Notes: generated by a model from the letters alone, not told the origin. 64,000 bases of DNA from SZUA-309 sp965233675 (GCA_965233675.1 OZ247498.1:1-64000), one strand, 5' to 3'; numbered from the stretch's first letter, positions 53,016-62,433 are shown. Translations and numbers: made by a program.

Positions 53016-54233
53016 CAGGGCCCAGGAACCGGTGGTTTCCAGAATCAGTCCGGATATGTAGACGCCGACGATGCCGGGAATGGTGCCGGCAGTGTTGGTG
53101 ATGCCCATCAGCGAGCCGGCGTATTTCGGGCCGATGTCCATGTGGTTGACGTTGAAACCGCCCACGCCGGCGGCCGAGAACACCTTGCCCAGACAGAGGA
53201 TGCCGATGGCTGTCCAGGCGCTTTCAACCATCGGAATCAGGAAGAGGCAGACGGCAAGGCCACCGAAGGCGATGGTCTGCAGGAGTTTGCGCACGAAGGT
53301 GACGTCCATGCCCTGTCTGATCATGCGATCGGCAATGTTGCCGGCCACGTTCAGGCAGACGAAGGAGGTGATGTGAGGCAGCATCGAGACCATTCCCACC
53401 GCAGCGAAGGCGACGCCAAGGCCTTCGTTCACGTACTTCGGCAACCAGGAAAGCACCACATACAGGGTCCAGTTGTTGCAGAAGTGGGCCACGATGATGG
53501 CCCACACGGCTTTGTTCCTGAGAAACATAGACAACGGTGGCGCGTCTGCGGCGACACCCGAGGTCTGGGCCCGCTCGGCGAGAAAGGCGCGTTCTGCTTC
53601 GGAAATCCCTGGATGACGACCTGGGTCGGTGGTGACCAGGCGATTCCAGGCCAGATACCAGAGAACGCCGACGGCGCCAAAGAGATAGAAGGCCCATTCC
53701 CAACCGAGGTGGAGGACGATCAAGGGCGTCATGATCAGCGCGAACACGGTGCCGATCGGAATGCCACTGGCGTTGAGGGCGACTGCCTTCACTTTCTCGT
53801 CGTGGGGGAACCAGCGGGTCACCAGGCTGTAGATCGAGGGGAACGTCACCGCTTCGCCCAGGCCCATGCCGATGCGGGCGGCAAACAGCGCGAAAAGACC
53901 CATGAATGCCGCTGCGGGCGTAATGAGGGTGAACAGCGACCAGATCAGAACGCCGAGGCCGAGAATCAGTTTGCCACCGTATCGATCGGCCAGGCGTCCG
54001 CCGCCGATCTGCATGAGCAGGTAGCCGATATAGAAAGAGGACAGGATGGCGCCCTGGGTCGCCACATCCCACCCCAGGTCCCGGGCCATGGGGATGATGG
54101 CCACGGAAATGTTTACCCGATCGATGTAGCAGACGAAGGTCGCGGCGAAGCACATGCCGATCACCGTGTACCTGGTCTTCCAGATCCCAGCCGCGTCCGC
54201 GGCGCCAGCCGGTTCGCGTTCCGCTTCACTCAT
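53004..54233 (-). CDS. MFS transporter (ACS-type), C-terminus lost by a one-base frameshift
   Basis: A 409-residue major facilitator of the anion:cation symporter type: FVCYIDRVNISVAIIPMARDLGWD in helix 1, GGRLADRYGGK near residue 85 and GLGEAVTFPSIYSLVTRWFP near 120. The frame stops at WALCFR*, whereas the next frame continues from there as VFQVTAGVTVFGMVFYLLFASGEKQFD to a TGA at 52933, the expected last helix and tail. One G is missing near 53015-53016. The full protein would have about 433 residues. Substrates of related ACS members are sugar acids and similar anions. The start is the ATG at 54233. Confidence 0.88.
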   Translation of the reverse strand: MSEAEREPAGAADAAGIWKTRYTVIGMCFAATFVCYIDRVNISVAIIPMARDLGWDVATQGAILSSFYIGYLLMQIGGGRLADRYGGKLILGLGVLIWSLFTLITPAAAFMGLFALFAARIGMGLGEAVTFPSIYSLVTRWFPHDEKVKAVALNASGIPIGTVFALIMTPLIVLHLGWEWAFYLFGAVGVLWYLAWNRLVTTDPGRHPGISEAERAFLAERAQTSGVAADAPPLSMFLRNKAVWAIIVAHFCNNWTLYVVLSWLPKYVNEGLGVAFAAVGMVSMLPHITSFVCLNVAGNIADRMIRQGMDVTFVRKLLQTIAFGGLAVCLFLIPMVESAWTAIGILCLGKVFSAAGVGGFNVNHMDIGPKYAGSLMGITNTAGTIPGIVGVYISGLILETTGSWALCFR

Positions 54234-54332
54234 CGATTGTTTCTCCCCTCCGGACCCACGGTAGCACAAGCGATGTCTGGTGCCGGGATCGGTGGTCTCT
54301 CGGGCCTGAAGGTCATGGTGTCATCGATATGG

Positions 54333-54372
54333 TTGATTAAAGCGTGAATACTCATGTAATGTGCAAGCACAT
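54333..54372 (+). promoter_or_regulatory. Candidate promoter with palindromic operator
   Basis: A TTGATT (54333-54338) and TGTAAT (54355-54360) with a 16-base spacer form a plausible sigma-70 promoter for the hydrolase gene. Overlapping its -10 end is a perfect palindrome ATGTGC-AA-GCACAT (54359-54372), an operator-like site that would be well placed to block transcription. No regulator is adjacent, and the divergent MFS gene may share the site. Confidence 0.4.
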
Positions 54373-54393
54373 GTTTGTATGGGATGAACCTTC

Positions 54394-55281
54394 GTGAGAA
54401 TTCAACTACTGGCGGTCCTGATGACTTTGGGATCCACCGGCGCGCTCGCCGCGGACCTCCATCCGCAGGCCTATGGCTTGCTGAAGTCGATTTACTCCTA
54501 TGACCAGTCGTACCCACTCAATGCAAGAGTGGTCGGGACAGTCGAACATAAAGTCGAACAGGGGACGTTTTCTTTCGAGAAGATCATTTTCGACAGTTTT
54601 CATGATGGCAAGGTGTCCGGGCTCCTCGCGCTGCCGACCGCTGGCGAAGCGCCATATCCGATTGTCCTGCTCCTGCATGGCATGGGTGGTGGCAAGAAGC
54701 AGTGGTTGGGCGATGCGTTCACTCATGGTGGCGCACTCTCAACGGGATTGCTGCAGCAGGGCTATGCTGTGCTGGCGCTGGACGCTCAATATCACGGTGA
54801 CAGAGCCGTGTACAACGACTACCTGGATGTGGGGACGATGGTCTTTGAGAAAGGTTGGGGCGTGCGTTATGCCAATCTTCTCAGTCAGTCCGTGGTCGAC
54901 TACCGGCGTGCCATTGACTATCTGAGTTCGCGCAGCGAGATCGATACGTCGCGGGTGGGATTACTCGGCTACAGCATGGGCGGACACATGGCGTTCATTC
55001 TGGGTGCGGTGGAGGAGAGAATTCAGGCCACGGTCGCGTGCGTTGTGCCACACATGGCCGGCATGCCAATGGCGGCTTCAGCGTTCGCTGGAGACATGGG
55101 GGCAGACCCGCTTCTGATGCTGATGGGCCGTGAAGATCGCTTCTACACCGTGGAACAGGCGACCGCGCTGTTCGATGAGGTTCCGGGGGATCACAAAACC
55201 ATCAGGTTTTATGAGAGCGGTCACTCCCTGCCGGCGGAATACACAACGCACGCAGTCGAATGGCTGACCGGGAATCTGTAG
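54394..55281 (+). CDS. Exported alpha/beta hydrolase
   Basis: A 295-residue protein with a signal peptide (residues 1-20, ending ALAADL) and an alpha/beta hydrolase fold. The nucleophile elbow GYSMGG has Ser194; Asp248 (GREDRF) and His277 (ESGHSLP) complete the triad, and the oxyanion region is LLHGMGGGKKQWL near residue 94. It is probably a periplasmic esterase, lactonase or dienelactone-type hydrolase. The start is GTG at 54394. A palindromic promoter-operator candidate lies directly upstream. Confidence 0.9.
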   Translation: MRIQLLAVLMTLGSTGALAADLHPQAYGLLKSIYSYDQSYPLNARVVGTVEHKVEQGTFSFEKIIFDSFHDGKVSGLLALPTAGEAPYPIVLLLHGMGGGKKQWLGDAFTHGGALSTGLLQQGYAVLALDAQYHGDRAVYNDYLDVGTMVFEKGWGVRYANLLSQSVVDYRRAIDYLSSRSEIDTSRVGLLGYSMGGHMAFILGAVEERIQATVACVVPHMAGMPMAASAFAGDMGADPLLMLMGREDRFYTVEQATALFDEVPGDHKTIRFYESGHSLPAEYTTHAVEWLTGNL

Positions 55282-55326
55282 TCGAAAGCAGGGCCCGAAT
55301 CGAGCCCATGCGGATGGCGATACGGG

Positions 55327-56667
55327 CTAGCCGGCGGTTTCCGTCCGGAGCGTTTTCTGCTGCAGTCGTTCGACGCTCTCCCGGTAGTGTCTGAATGCGC
55401 TGGCCAGCAGCAGCATCGAACAGGGTCCCGCGACGGCAGTCAGGGTGGCGATGGATTTTCCCAGCGCCAGGGGATCTCCGTAAGCGTAGTCCGTGAGCAG
55501 CGCCACGGCGGTCGGGCCGAAACCGAGACCGATCAGGTTGGCGATGAAGAAGTAGACGGCCGTCATCTGCCCCCGCAGTTCGTTGGGTGTGATCAACTGC
55601 AGTGCAGCGCCTGCGACGCCGCCATGAAGGCTCGAGGCGAAGGTCGCGCAGGCGAGCAGCAGCAGCGCCCACTGGGCCGTGGGCATCATGGGCATCAGCA
55701 CGAAGCAGGGCACCATGGTTACCACCGACAGCAGAACCACCCGCAGATGGGCATCGGTGCGTCCCTTTTGCCACCAGCCGTCGGCGAGGCGACCGCCCAG
55801 AAACAGTCCGCTCGTGCCGCAGGTCAGAAAAATCACGCCGTAGGCATAGCCGATTTCCGTGGCCGTCCAGCCGTGACTGCGGATAAAGAACGTCGGAATC
55901 CAGGCGGTACCGCCATAGACGATAATCACGAGCAGTGACAGGCCACCAAACTGTCTGAAGAAGAGACGCCGGTTCTCTGCCAGAAAGGCCAGCAGGCCGG
56001 GTGGCGACGCGGTGGCGCTGGCCGTCGGTGCGCTGTCGAGACGATCTTTCCGTTCGGGTTCCCGAAGCAGACTGACGAGCACGGCGACCAGAAGTCCGGG
56101 CAGCCCGACAATCATGAACGTGAGTTGCCAGGCGCTCAGCGTTCCGATCACGGGCACCGTTACGGGAGAAATATGCTGGATCGAGGCGATGGTCAGCCCG
56201 CCGATCAGCAACGCGAGCCCTGATCCGATCGGCAGGCCGAACGAATAAATCGACATGGCGCGGCCAAGCTGATCCCTCGAGAAGAGATCGCTGATCATCG
56301 AGTAGGCGGCCGGTGACAGCGCCGCCTCACCAACCCCCACGCCAATCCGGGCGAGAAAGAGCTGACCGTAGCTGCGGGCGAGACCGCAGGCGGCCGTCAT
56401 CAGGCACCAGACGGTCATGCTGATGGCGATGAGGTTGCGGCGATTGTAGCGGTCGGCGATGCGCCCGAGGGGAATACCCATCAGCGTATAAAAAACGGCG
56501 AAGGCAAAGCCCGCAAGAAGGCTGACCTGAGTGTCTGTCAGCGCCAGGTCCTGCTGGATCGGCGGAATGAGCAGGCTGAGAATGGTCCGGTCAACGAATG
56601 AGACCGTATAGGAGATCATGAGCACCAGCAGCGCGCCCCAGGCGCGCCATCCGGAGGACACGTTCAA
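55327..56667 (-). CDS. MFS transporter (spinster-like)
   Basis: A major facilitator of about 446 residues with twelve helices: VSFVDRTILSLLIPPIQQDLALTDTQ in helix 1, GIPLGRIADRYNRRN near residue 65 and ARIGVGVGEAALSPAAYSMISDLF near 110, the pattern of spinster-type lipid/sphingolipid transporters. The longest open frame (to 56736) overlaps the DUF3237 gene, so a TTG at 56667 or GTG at 56661 just after its stop is the likely start. It may move a lipophilic product linked to DUF3237 and the TonB receptor upstream. Confidence 0.87.
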   Translation of the reverse strand: MNVSSGWRAWGALLVLMISYTVSFVDRTILSLLIPPIQQDLALTDTQVSLLAGFAFAVFYTLMGIPLGRIADRYNRRNLIAISMTVWCLMTAACGLARSYGQLFLARIGVGVGEAALSPAAYSMISDLFSRDQLGRAMSIYSFGLPIGSGLALLIGGLTIASIQHISPVTVPVIGTLSAWQLTFMIVGLPGLLVAVLVSLLREPERKDRLDSAPTASATASPPGLLAFLAENRRLFFRQFGGLSLLVIIVYGGTAWIPTFFIRSHGWTATEIGYAYGVIFLTCGTSGLFLGGRLADGWWQKGRTDAHLRVVLLSVVTMVPCFVLMPMMPTAQWALLLLACATFASSLHGGVAGAALQLITPNELRGQMTAVYFFIANLIGLGFGPTAVALLTDYAYGDPLALGKSIATLTAVAGPCSMLLLASAFRHYRESVERLQQKTLRTETAG

Positions 56668-56671
56668 TGAC

Positions 56672-57163
56672 TCACAGGAGTTGGAAGATCCGGTAGTCGA
56701 CGCCCCTCGGCGTGCGACGCCCCATACCGACCGCAACGATCTCGTTCAGCCATTCGTAACCGGCGGCCGATGTTTCGAACAGCGGGCAGATGCGGAAGTA
56801 GTAGCTGCCAGGATCCAGGGATTCCAGCGCCTCAGGATCTCCAAAGGCCGCGCTCACATCCGCTGGAATCACCAGGCGGCCACCATAGGTGACATAGATC
56901 AGACCTCCATCGCTGGTCTCCCAGAGCGAGCGCACGTCAAGGGCGGTGGCGATGCCGCCATCCTGAGAACGGCCTCCTTCGGACCAGTCTGCACCGCTTT
57001 GCCGCACCTTGCCGGACAGGTTCGGGCCTTCGAAGGTGCCACCGGTGATGTCGCTCACCCGGCGATTACGCCAGGGTGAGGCGCCCACCGCGAGCGGCGC
57101 ATCGCTTGCCAGCTCGATGGAAACTTCGCAGAGAAAGCGGGTGTCCGGCTTCTGATCACTCAT
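56672..57163 (-). CDS. DUF3237 domain-containing protein
   Basis: A 163-residue protein with the DUF3237 pattern: GKVRQSGADW near residue 51, ALDVRSLWETSDGGLIYVTYGG near 73, and the end YYFRICPLFETSAAGYEWLNEIVAVGMGRR. The family forms a lipocalin-like beta barrel and often occurs with degradation genes, but its activity is undefined. It lies between the MFS gene (four-to-ten-base gap) and the TonB receptor gene (16-base gap) on the same strand, so the three probably form an operon. Confidence 0.9.
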   Translation of the reverse strand: MSDQKPDTRFLCEVSIELASDAPLAVGASPWRNRRVSDITGGTFEGPNLSGKVRQSGADWSEGGRSQDGGIATALDVRSLWETSDGGLIYVTYGGRLVIPADVSAAFGDPEALESLDPGSYYFRICPLFETSAAGYEWLNEIVAVGMGRRTPRGVDYRIFQLL

Positions 57164-57179
57164 GTTCTGTCGCTTCCGT

Positions 57180-59396
57180 TCACATTGTGAAACGCAGGGT
57201 GAGACCGTAGGTGCGCGGCGGACTGTAGAGGTTCAACTCCTGGCCGTAAGGCGCAAAGGCGACCACGTGCGCTTTGATCAGTTCGTCGGTCAGGTTCTTG
57301 CCCCACAGCGAAACTTCCCAACTGTCATCCATGCTGTGGAAGCCGATCCGCCCATACAGGGTGTCGTAGCTGTCCTGGACTTCCAGCGGGGTATTCGATG
57401 CTTCGAAGTACATCTTGCTCTGATAGGACCAGTCAACGCGGGCCAGGATCCGGCCTGCGTTACCCAGGGTCCACTGATACTGGGCGCCGAGGTTCAGCTT
57501 GTTCTCCGGTGCGCGCGGCAGGTAGTTGCCGGAGTTGTCGGCGGTGGCGCCGCTGCCGAATTCCTCGAACTTCGCATCGAGCCAGTTATAGCTGGCGTTC
57601 AGGTCGAGTCCCGGCATCGGACGGTAGAGCACTTCCACCTCCACGCCTTTGATTTCGGCAGTGGCAGCGTTGCCGATGACCACGCAGCATAGCGGCACGA
57701 GTTCCGTCACCTGCAGGTCGTCGTAATCCATGTAGAAGCCCGCAATATTCAGACGCAGACTGTCATCGAGCCACTGGGTCTTGGTGCCTACCTCATAGCT
57801 CCAGACATACTCCGGATCGTACGGCGTGGCAGCCGAGGCAGCTGTGCCGGCGGTACCCTGGAAGCCCCCGCTCTTGAAGCCTTTGGAGGCGCTGGCATAG
57901 ATCATGGCGTCGTCACTGAGGCGGTAGGTGGCCGCGAAACGGGGGGTGAATGCGTCCCATTTTTCGTCTGCTTCGACCTGATATTCTTCGGCGAGCGGCG
58001 GCGGCAGGCCGGGGCCTTCCAGAATGACGCCAGCCAGTTCGGCATCTTTCTCTTCCCAGGTCATGCGCGCACCCACCGTGAGAGTCAGCCGGTCGGTCAC
58101 GTCATAGTTAACCTGGCCGAACAGTGCGAAGCTGTCGCCCGTCACGCTCTGAGGAAAGGATCCGGTGCCGGTAACGGCGGGTACCGGGAACGTCTGCTCC
58201 AGGATCTCGTCCCGTTCGTTGTCTTCGTGCAGATAGTAAATACCGGTCACGCCGTAGAGTTTCTGATCCAGCGCGTCGAAGCTGAGCCGGAATTCCTGGC
58301 TGAACTGTGAAACGTCCTCGATGTTCTCGTTGTACGATTCGATCTGTGTGGGCGGGTTGATGGGGTTGCTGAAAAACGCGTCGGCGTGAGCGTAGTCAGC
58401 GGTCCGATAGGAAGTGACAGAGGTCAGCGTGCCCCAATCCATCATGTAATCCACGTTCAGAGTCAGACCCAGAACCTCGCGGTTCAGGTAGCCGTCATCG
58501 ACCGCATTCACGACCCATGGATCCGGATCGACACCCACACAGTGCACGCCGCCGTTCAGGCTTTCGTCGCAGACGTTGTCGCGCGGCTGGCCACGCTGGT
58601 CCTGCTTGGTGTAGTCCACGGTGCCCAGAATGTTGAGCCGGTCGTCCGGCACGTACCGGAAAGACAAACGGCCACCACCGATATTCTGGTTGTACACCCG
58701 GTTTCCGGTGGTTGCGTTGCGCGTGTAGCCATCATGCTGTTCGCTGCTGAGGGCGCCGCCGATGGCGAAGGTGGAACTGAGCGCCTTGTTGAAGCGACCG
58801 AGGACTTCCACCAGATCGTAGTTTCCGAAGCTGCCGGCGACCTCCACGAAGTCTTCGTCGAGAGAAGGCTTACGCGTCACCAGGGCAACGGCGCCTCCGA
58901 CCACATTCTTGCCGAACAGCGTTCCCTGGGGCCCGCGCAGCACTTCCGCGCGTTCCAGATCGTAAAAGTAGATCGGTGCGGAGGCACCCCGTCCGATGTA
59001 TGCGCCATCGAGAAACACCGCGACGGAAGGGTCGCCGCCGGCATTGGAGTTGATGCCCTCGGTGCCGATACCGCGAATCGCGAGATTCGGTTCGCCGGGA
59101 TTTACTTCCGTCATGGTGAAGCTTGGAGTGCGCTGAGCAATGTCCTCCATCGACGTCACCCGGTTGTCCCAGAGCGTCTCTTCGTTGAAGGCGGTGACGG
59201 CAACCGGTACGTCCTGCAGGTTTTCCTCGACCTTCTGGGCGGTCACGACGACTTCTTCGATGGCCGTTGCGGAAGCCTGGGTCATCTCGGATTCTGCCGC
59301 GAGCAGGATCGATGGCCAGAGGGTGGCCAGTATCGTGATGGTAAACAAATGCGAAAAAGCAGCGGGCCGCGCAGGCGCCGCACGTGATACGTCCAT
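57180..59396 (-). CDS. TonB-dependent outer-membrane receptor
   Basis: A 738-residue receptor with a signal peptide (cleavage near residue 34), TonB box-like AIEEVVVTAQK, a plug domain (NLQDVPVAVTAF, RTPSFTMTEVNPG, VLRGPQGTLFGKNVVGGAV near 155) and a beta barrel ending in a C-terminal aromatic-hydrophobic pattern (GLTLRFTM). The plug pattern (QDVPVAVTAF; GTEGINSNAGG) is that of receptors common in sphingomonads and marine Gammaproteobacteria for hydrophobic or complex substrates. No TPP riboswitch precedes this one. It is the first gene of the DUF3237-MFS group on the reverse strand. Confidence 0.94.
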   Translation of the reverse strand: MDVSRAAPARPAAFSHLFTITILATLWPSILLAAESEMTQASATAIEEVVVTAQKVEENLQDVPVAVTAFNEETLWDNRVTSMEDIAQRTPSFTMTEVNPGEPNLAIRGIGTEGINSNAGGDPSVAVFLDGAYIGRGASAPIYFYDLERAEVLRGPQGTLFGKNVVGGAVALVTRKPSLDEDFVEVAGSFGNYDLVEVLGRFNKALSSTFAIGGALSSEQHDGYTRNATTGNRVYNQNIGGGRLSFRYVPDDRLNILGTVDYTKQDQRGQPRDNVCDESLNGGVHCVGVDPDPWVVNAVDDGYLNREVLGLTLNVDYMMDWGTLTSVTSYRTADYAHADAFFSNPINPPTQIESYNENIEDVSQFSQEFRLSFDALDQKLYGVTGIYYLHEDNERDEILEQTFPVPAVTGTGSFPQSVTGDSFALFGQVNYDVTDRLTLTVGARMTWEEKDAELAGVILEGPGLPPPLAEEYQVEADEKWDAFTPRFAATYRLSDDAMIYASASKGFKSGGFQGTAGTAASAATPYDPEYVWSYEVGTKTQWLDDSLRLNIAGFYMDYDDLQVTELVPLCCVVIGNAATAEIKGVEVEVLYRPMPGLDLNASYNWLDAKFEEFGSGATADNSGNYLPRAPENKLNLGAQYQWTLGNAGRILARVDWSYQSKMYFEASNTPLEVQDSYDTLYGRIGFHSMDDSWEVSLWGKNLTDELIKAHVVAFAPYGQELNLYSPPRTYGLTLRFTM

Positions 59397-59518
59397 GTTC
59401 CTCTCCCCTGAAATGGTTCTCCGCTCAGATTGTTCTGCGCTGAAGAATCAGAAAAAGATACATAGCAAGCTAAGCAAATGCAATATTGGTTGAGTTCATT
59501 CCACACTGGTGACCGGCG

Positions 59519-60400
59519 CTACCAGGACCAGGACGGCGTCGAAAATTGCTCGATGAGAAAATCAATCATCGCACGAACTTTCGGCGCAACGATTCGTCCA
59601 CTCGGATAGAGCGCCCAGATCGCAGTGTCTGTCGTGAGCGGATAGTCCGGCAGCACCTCTATGAGCTTTCCGGATTTCAGGCTCTCGCCTGCATTCCACA
59701 GGGATTTGATACAGATACCTGCGCCGTTTTCAACAAGATGGCGCATCGCCTCTCCATCATTCACAACGAGTGTGCGTGGTGGTTCGATGGACTGACCGTT
59801 TTCAAATTTCCAGCGGGTGCCGCCGGGAAAGACGACGCATCGATGATTGGAAAGATCTTCCGGCGTCTGTGGCAGGCCGTGGGCATCGAAGTAACCGGGT
59901 GCGGCAACGAGTTGCCGATGATCATCCGCCAGCTTCCGCGCGACCAGGCTGCTGTCGGCCAACTGTGCATTTCGGATGATCAGGTCGTAGGCGCCTTCGA
60001 CCACATCGAGAACTTCGTCGGACAATCGCAGGTCGAGACTGACCCGCGGATGGCGCGCCTGAAACTCCGCCAGTACCGGAATGATATGCATCCGGCCGAA
60101 CGAACCGGGCATCGTCATTCGCAGCAGACCCTGTGCTTCCTCTCCCTGCCCGCTGACCGCGCTCAGACCTGCTTCCAGGGTCTCGATCGTCTGTTGTGCG
60201 TAGGGCAGAAATGCCGCGCCATCGGTGGTCAACGAGACGGCCCGGGTCGTGCGGTTGAACAATCGAAAGCCGATGGTTTCTTCCAGTTTGGCCAGGCGCG
60301 CGCTGGCGCTGGCGGGCGATAACGACAGATCGCGCGCAGCCGCCGAAACCCCACCCAGATCCGCCACTCTGAGAAACAGACGCATCGACAGAATGTCCAT
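59519..60400 (-). CDS. LysR family transcriptional regulator
   Basis: A 293-residue LysR-type regulator. The N-terminal winged helix runs DILSMRLFLRVADLGGVSAAARDLSLSPASASARLAKLEE (residues 2-41), with the wing RLFNRTTRAVSLT at 47-59. A periplasmic-binding-protein-like effector domain starts near residue 90. The subfamily matches regulators that control small quinone- or aldehyde-detoxification genes. It is divergent from the quinone oxidoreductase gene, and it probably activates that cluster in response to an electrophile (inference from position). Confidence 0.94.
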   Translation of the reverse strand: MDILSMRLFLRVADLGGVSAAARDLSLSPASASARLAKLEETIGFRLFNRTTRAVSLTTDGAAFLPYAQQTIETLEAGLSAVSGQGEEAQGLLRMTMPGSFGRMHIIPVLAEFQARHPRVSLDLRLSDEVLDVVEGAYDLIIRNAQLADSSLVARKLADDHRQLVAAPGYFDAHGLPQTPEDLSNHRCVVFPGGTRWKFENGQSIEPPRTLVVNDGEAMRHLVENGAGICIKSLWNAGESLKSGKLIEVLPDYPLTTDTAIWALYPSGRIVAPKVRAMIDFLIEQFSTPSWSW

Positions 60401-60503
60401 TTATCAAAAATATACGAAATATAAATTCTAAACAATCAGGATTATCTTCTGAACAGGAAGTATCTATCGTTCCCACCATCAGCAACGCCCCGAGGAAGTA
60501 CCA
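60401..60503. promoter_or_regulatory. Divergent promoter region between LysR regulator and redox cluster
   Basis: The 103-base gap is unusually AT-rich around 60401-60450 compared with its surroundings. A near-palindrome TTAT...ATAA (60402-60425) has the T-N11-A spacing of LysR binding sites and sits next to the regulator's own start, as is usual for autorepression and activation of the divergent gene. The exact site is unproven. Confidence 0.4.
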
Positions 60504-61493
60504 ATGAAAGCAATGATCCTGAACCAGTATGGGAACGGCGCCGCCTTTCAGCCCAGCGAACTGCCTTATCCGTCCGCAGCGGCCGGGCACGTGATTGTGC
60601 GTGTGGCCGCATCGAGCGTGAACACGGTCGATACCATGATCCGTCAGATGGGAACGGAACTGCCGCTCGCGCCCGATCTGCCCGCCGTTCTGGGCATGGA
60701 TTTCGCCGGCACGATTGAGGCGGTTGGTGAAGGCGTTACTCGATTTTCTCCAGGCGACGAAGTTTACGGGTGTGCTGGAGGACTCGCCGATCTGCAGGGC
60801 GCGCTTGCCGAATACATGGTTGTGGATGCCAGGCTGATCGCTCACAAGCCGAAGTCACTTTCGATGCGCGAAGCGGCGGCGTTGCCGCTGGTTGGAATCA
60901 CCGCCTATGAAGGTCTGCAGAGAGCAGGCACCAAAGCGGGAGAGAAGGTGCTGGTGCACGGTGGCGCCGGTGGGGTAGGCCACATCGCCATCCAACTGGC
61001 CAGGCATATGGGCGCGGACGTTTTCGCGACCGGCAGTGGCCGGAAGAAGATGGATGTGATCGAAGCATTCGGCGCCACTGCCATTGACTACACGGCTGAG
61101 AAGGTCGTCGATTATGTGGCGGAACATGCTGACGGCGTTGGCTTCGATGTGGTTTTCGATTCTGTGGGTGGGGCGAATATGACCAATTCCTTCGAAGCAG
61201 CCGCATTGAACGGACAGGTCGTGACCACCGTATCCATGGTGGCGCTGGATCTGACACCGGCCCACTTCAAAGGTCTGTCCATACATGTGGTTTTCATGCT
61301 GATTCCGATGCTGCACGACCAGCACAGAGAAGCACACGGTGCCATTCTCGCGAAGCTTGCGGAGATCACTGATGCCGGTGCGTTGAAACCGTTACTGGAT
61401 GAAGATCGATTCGACTTCGAAGATGTCGGCAATGCCTACGATCGACTGACCAGCGGAGAGGCGATCGGAAAAGTCGTTGTCGATATTCAGTGA
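60504..61493 (+). CDS. Zinc-binding-dehydrogenase family quinone oxidoreductase (Qor-like)
   Basis: A 329-residue MDR-superfamily enzyme without the zinc-binding residues. It has the GroES-like domain (GMDFAGTIEAVGEGVTRFSPGDEVYG) and a NADPH-binding Rossmann motif VHGGAGGVGHIAIQLARHMGADV near residue 150. Qor-type enzymes reduce quinones or 2-alkenals with NADPH. The GAGGAA ribosome site precedes the ATG. It begins the LysR-controlled cluster. Confidence 0.93.
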   Translation: MKAMILNQYGNGAAFQPSELPYPSAAAGHVIVRVAASSVNTVDTMIRQMGTELPLAPDLPAVLGMDFAGTIEAVGEGVTRFSPGDEVYGCAGGLADLQGALAEYMVVDARLIAHKPKSLSMREAAALPLVGITAYEGLQRAGTKAGEKVLVHGGAGGVGHIAIQLARHMGADVFATGSGRKKMDVIEAFGATAIDYTAEKVVDYVAEHADGVGFDVVFDSVGGANMTNSFEAAALNGQVVTTVSMVALDLTPAHFKGLSIHVVFMLIPMLHDQHREAHGAILAKLAEITDAGALKPLLDEDRFDFEDVGNAYDRLTSGEAIGKVVVDIQ

Positions 61494-61500
61494 CTTCGCG

Positions 61501-61524
61501 CAAGAGCAAGAACAAGAACAAGAG
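61501..61524. repeat. Four-copy CAAGAR hexamer tract
   Basis: Between the quinone oxidoreductase and SDR genes lies caagag-caagaa-caagaa-caagag, four imperfect copies of a six-base unit. It is within a 71-base gap, so it could alter the spacing between the two genes, but there is no sign of a role. Confidence 0.5.
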
Positions 61525-61564
61525 CATCGAGCGCCGGGCGCTCGCACAGTACTGAGGGAACAAA

Positions 61565-62422
61565 GTGAAAAAGACCATCCTGATCACCGGTTCGACCGAT
61601 GGGCTCGGCCTGGTGACCGCAAAGCTGCTGGCGAAAGCGGGTCATCGCGTTCTCTTGCACGGCCGCAGCCAGGCAAAACTGGAGGCGGCCGAGCAAGCAG
61701 TGTCTGCCGCTTCGAGTGCCGGTTATGCAGAAAGCTATCTCGCGGACCTGTCGTGTATAGGCGATGTTGAAGCGCTGGCGGCTGCTGTCGCCAAGCAACA
61801 CCAAAGGCTCGACGTGCTGATCAACAGTGCCGGTGTTTATGCGGTACGCGACCCTCTCACCGAAAGCGGAATCGACGTGCGATTTCTGGTCAACACGATC
61901 GCGCCCTACCTCCTGACCCTGCGGCTGCAGCCGCTGCTCGGAACATCGGGACGGGTGATCAACCTGTCCTCTGCCGCACAGGCGCCGGTTGACCTGCTCT
62001 CGCTGGCAGGACGGGGCCGACATCTGAGCGACAGTGCTGCATACGCGCAAAGCAAGCTGGCGCTGACGATGTGGTCTCACAGCCTGGCGCAGTCCCGCCA
62101 GGATGCCGGGCCTGTGATCATCGCGGTGAACCCGGGTTCATTGCTGGCGACCAAGATGGTCAAGGAAGCCTACGGGATCGCCGGAGCCGACATAAATACC
62201 GGCGCGGACATACTTGTTCGGGCCGCCCTCGACGATGAATTCTCGGTGGTTTCCGGGCGGTACTTTGACAACGATGTGGGTGACTTTGCATCCCCACACC
62301 CGGACGCGCTGGATGTGAAGAAATCCGAACAGCTGGTGATCGTTCTGGACACGCTGCTGTCGGAACTGGGGAACACTCAGCGTCTGGCGGACGCGGTGAG
62401 CAGAATTTCGAATCCGTACTGA
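61565..62422 (+). CDS. Short-chain dehydrogenase/reductase (SDR)
   Basis: A 285-residue classical SDR: the cofactor motif TGSTDGLGL lies at residues 8-16, the NSAG-type INSAGVY near 90, the catalytic Ser in INLSSAAQAP near 139, and YAQSKLALTMW (YxxxK) near 160. It probably reduces a carbonyl compound with NADPH. The start is GTG at 61565 with GAGGGA upstream. It lies between the quinone oxidoreductase and DUF4437 genes, an arrangement that suggests stepwise reduction of an electrophile. Confidence 0.92.
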   Translation: MKKTILITGSTDGLGLVTAKLLAKAGHRVLLHGRSQAKLEAAEQAVSAASSAGYAESYLADLSCIGDVEALAAAVAKQHQRLDVLINSAGVYAVRDPLTESGIDVRFLVNTIAPYLLTLRLQPLLGTSGRVINLSSAAQAPVDLLSLAGRGRHLSDSAAYAQSKLALTMWSHSLAQSRQDAGPVIIAVNPGSLLATKMVKEAYGIAGADINTGADILVRAALDDEFSVVSGRYFDNDVGDFASPHPDALDVKKSEQLVIVLDTLLSELGNTQRLADAVSRISNPY

Positions 62423-62433
62423 AGGAGATTATC

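Noticed and set aside
53142..54347. 401-residue forward open frame
   Set aside because: Antisense to the ACS-type MFS gene, polar and motif-free.
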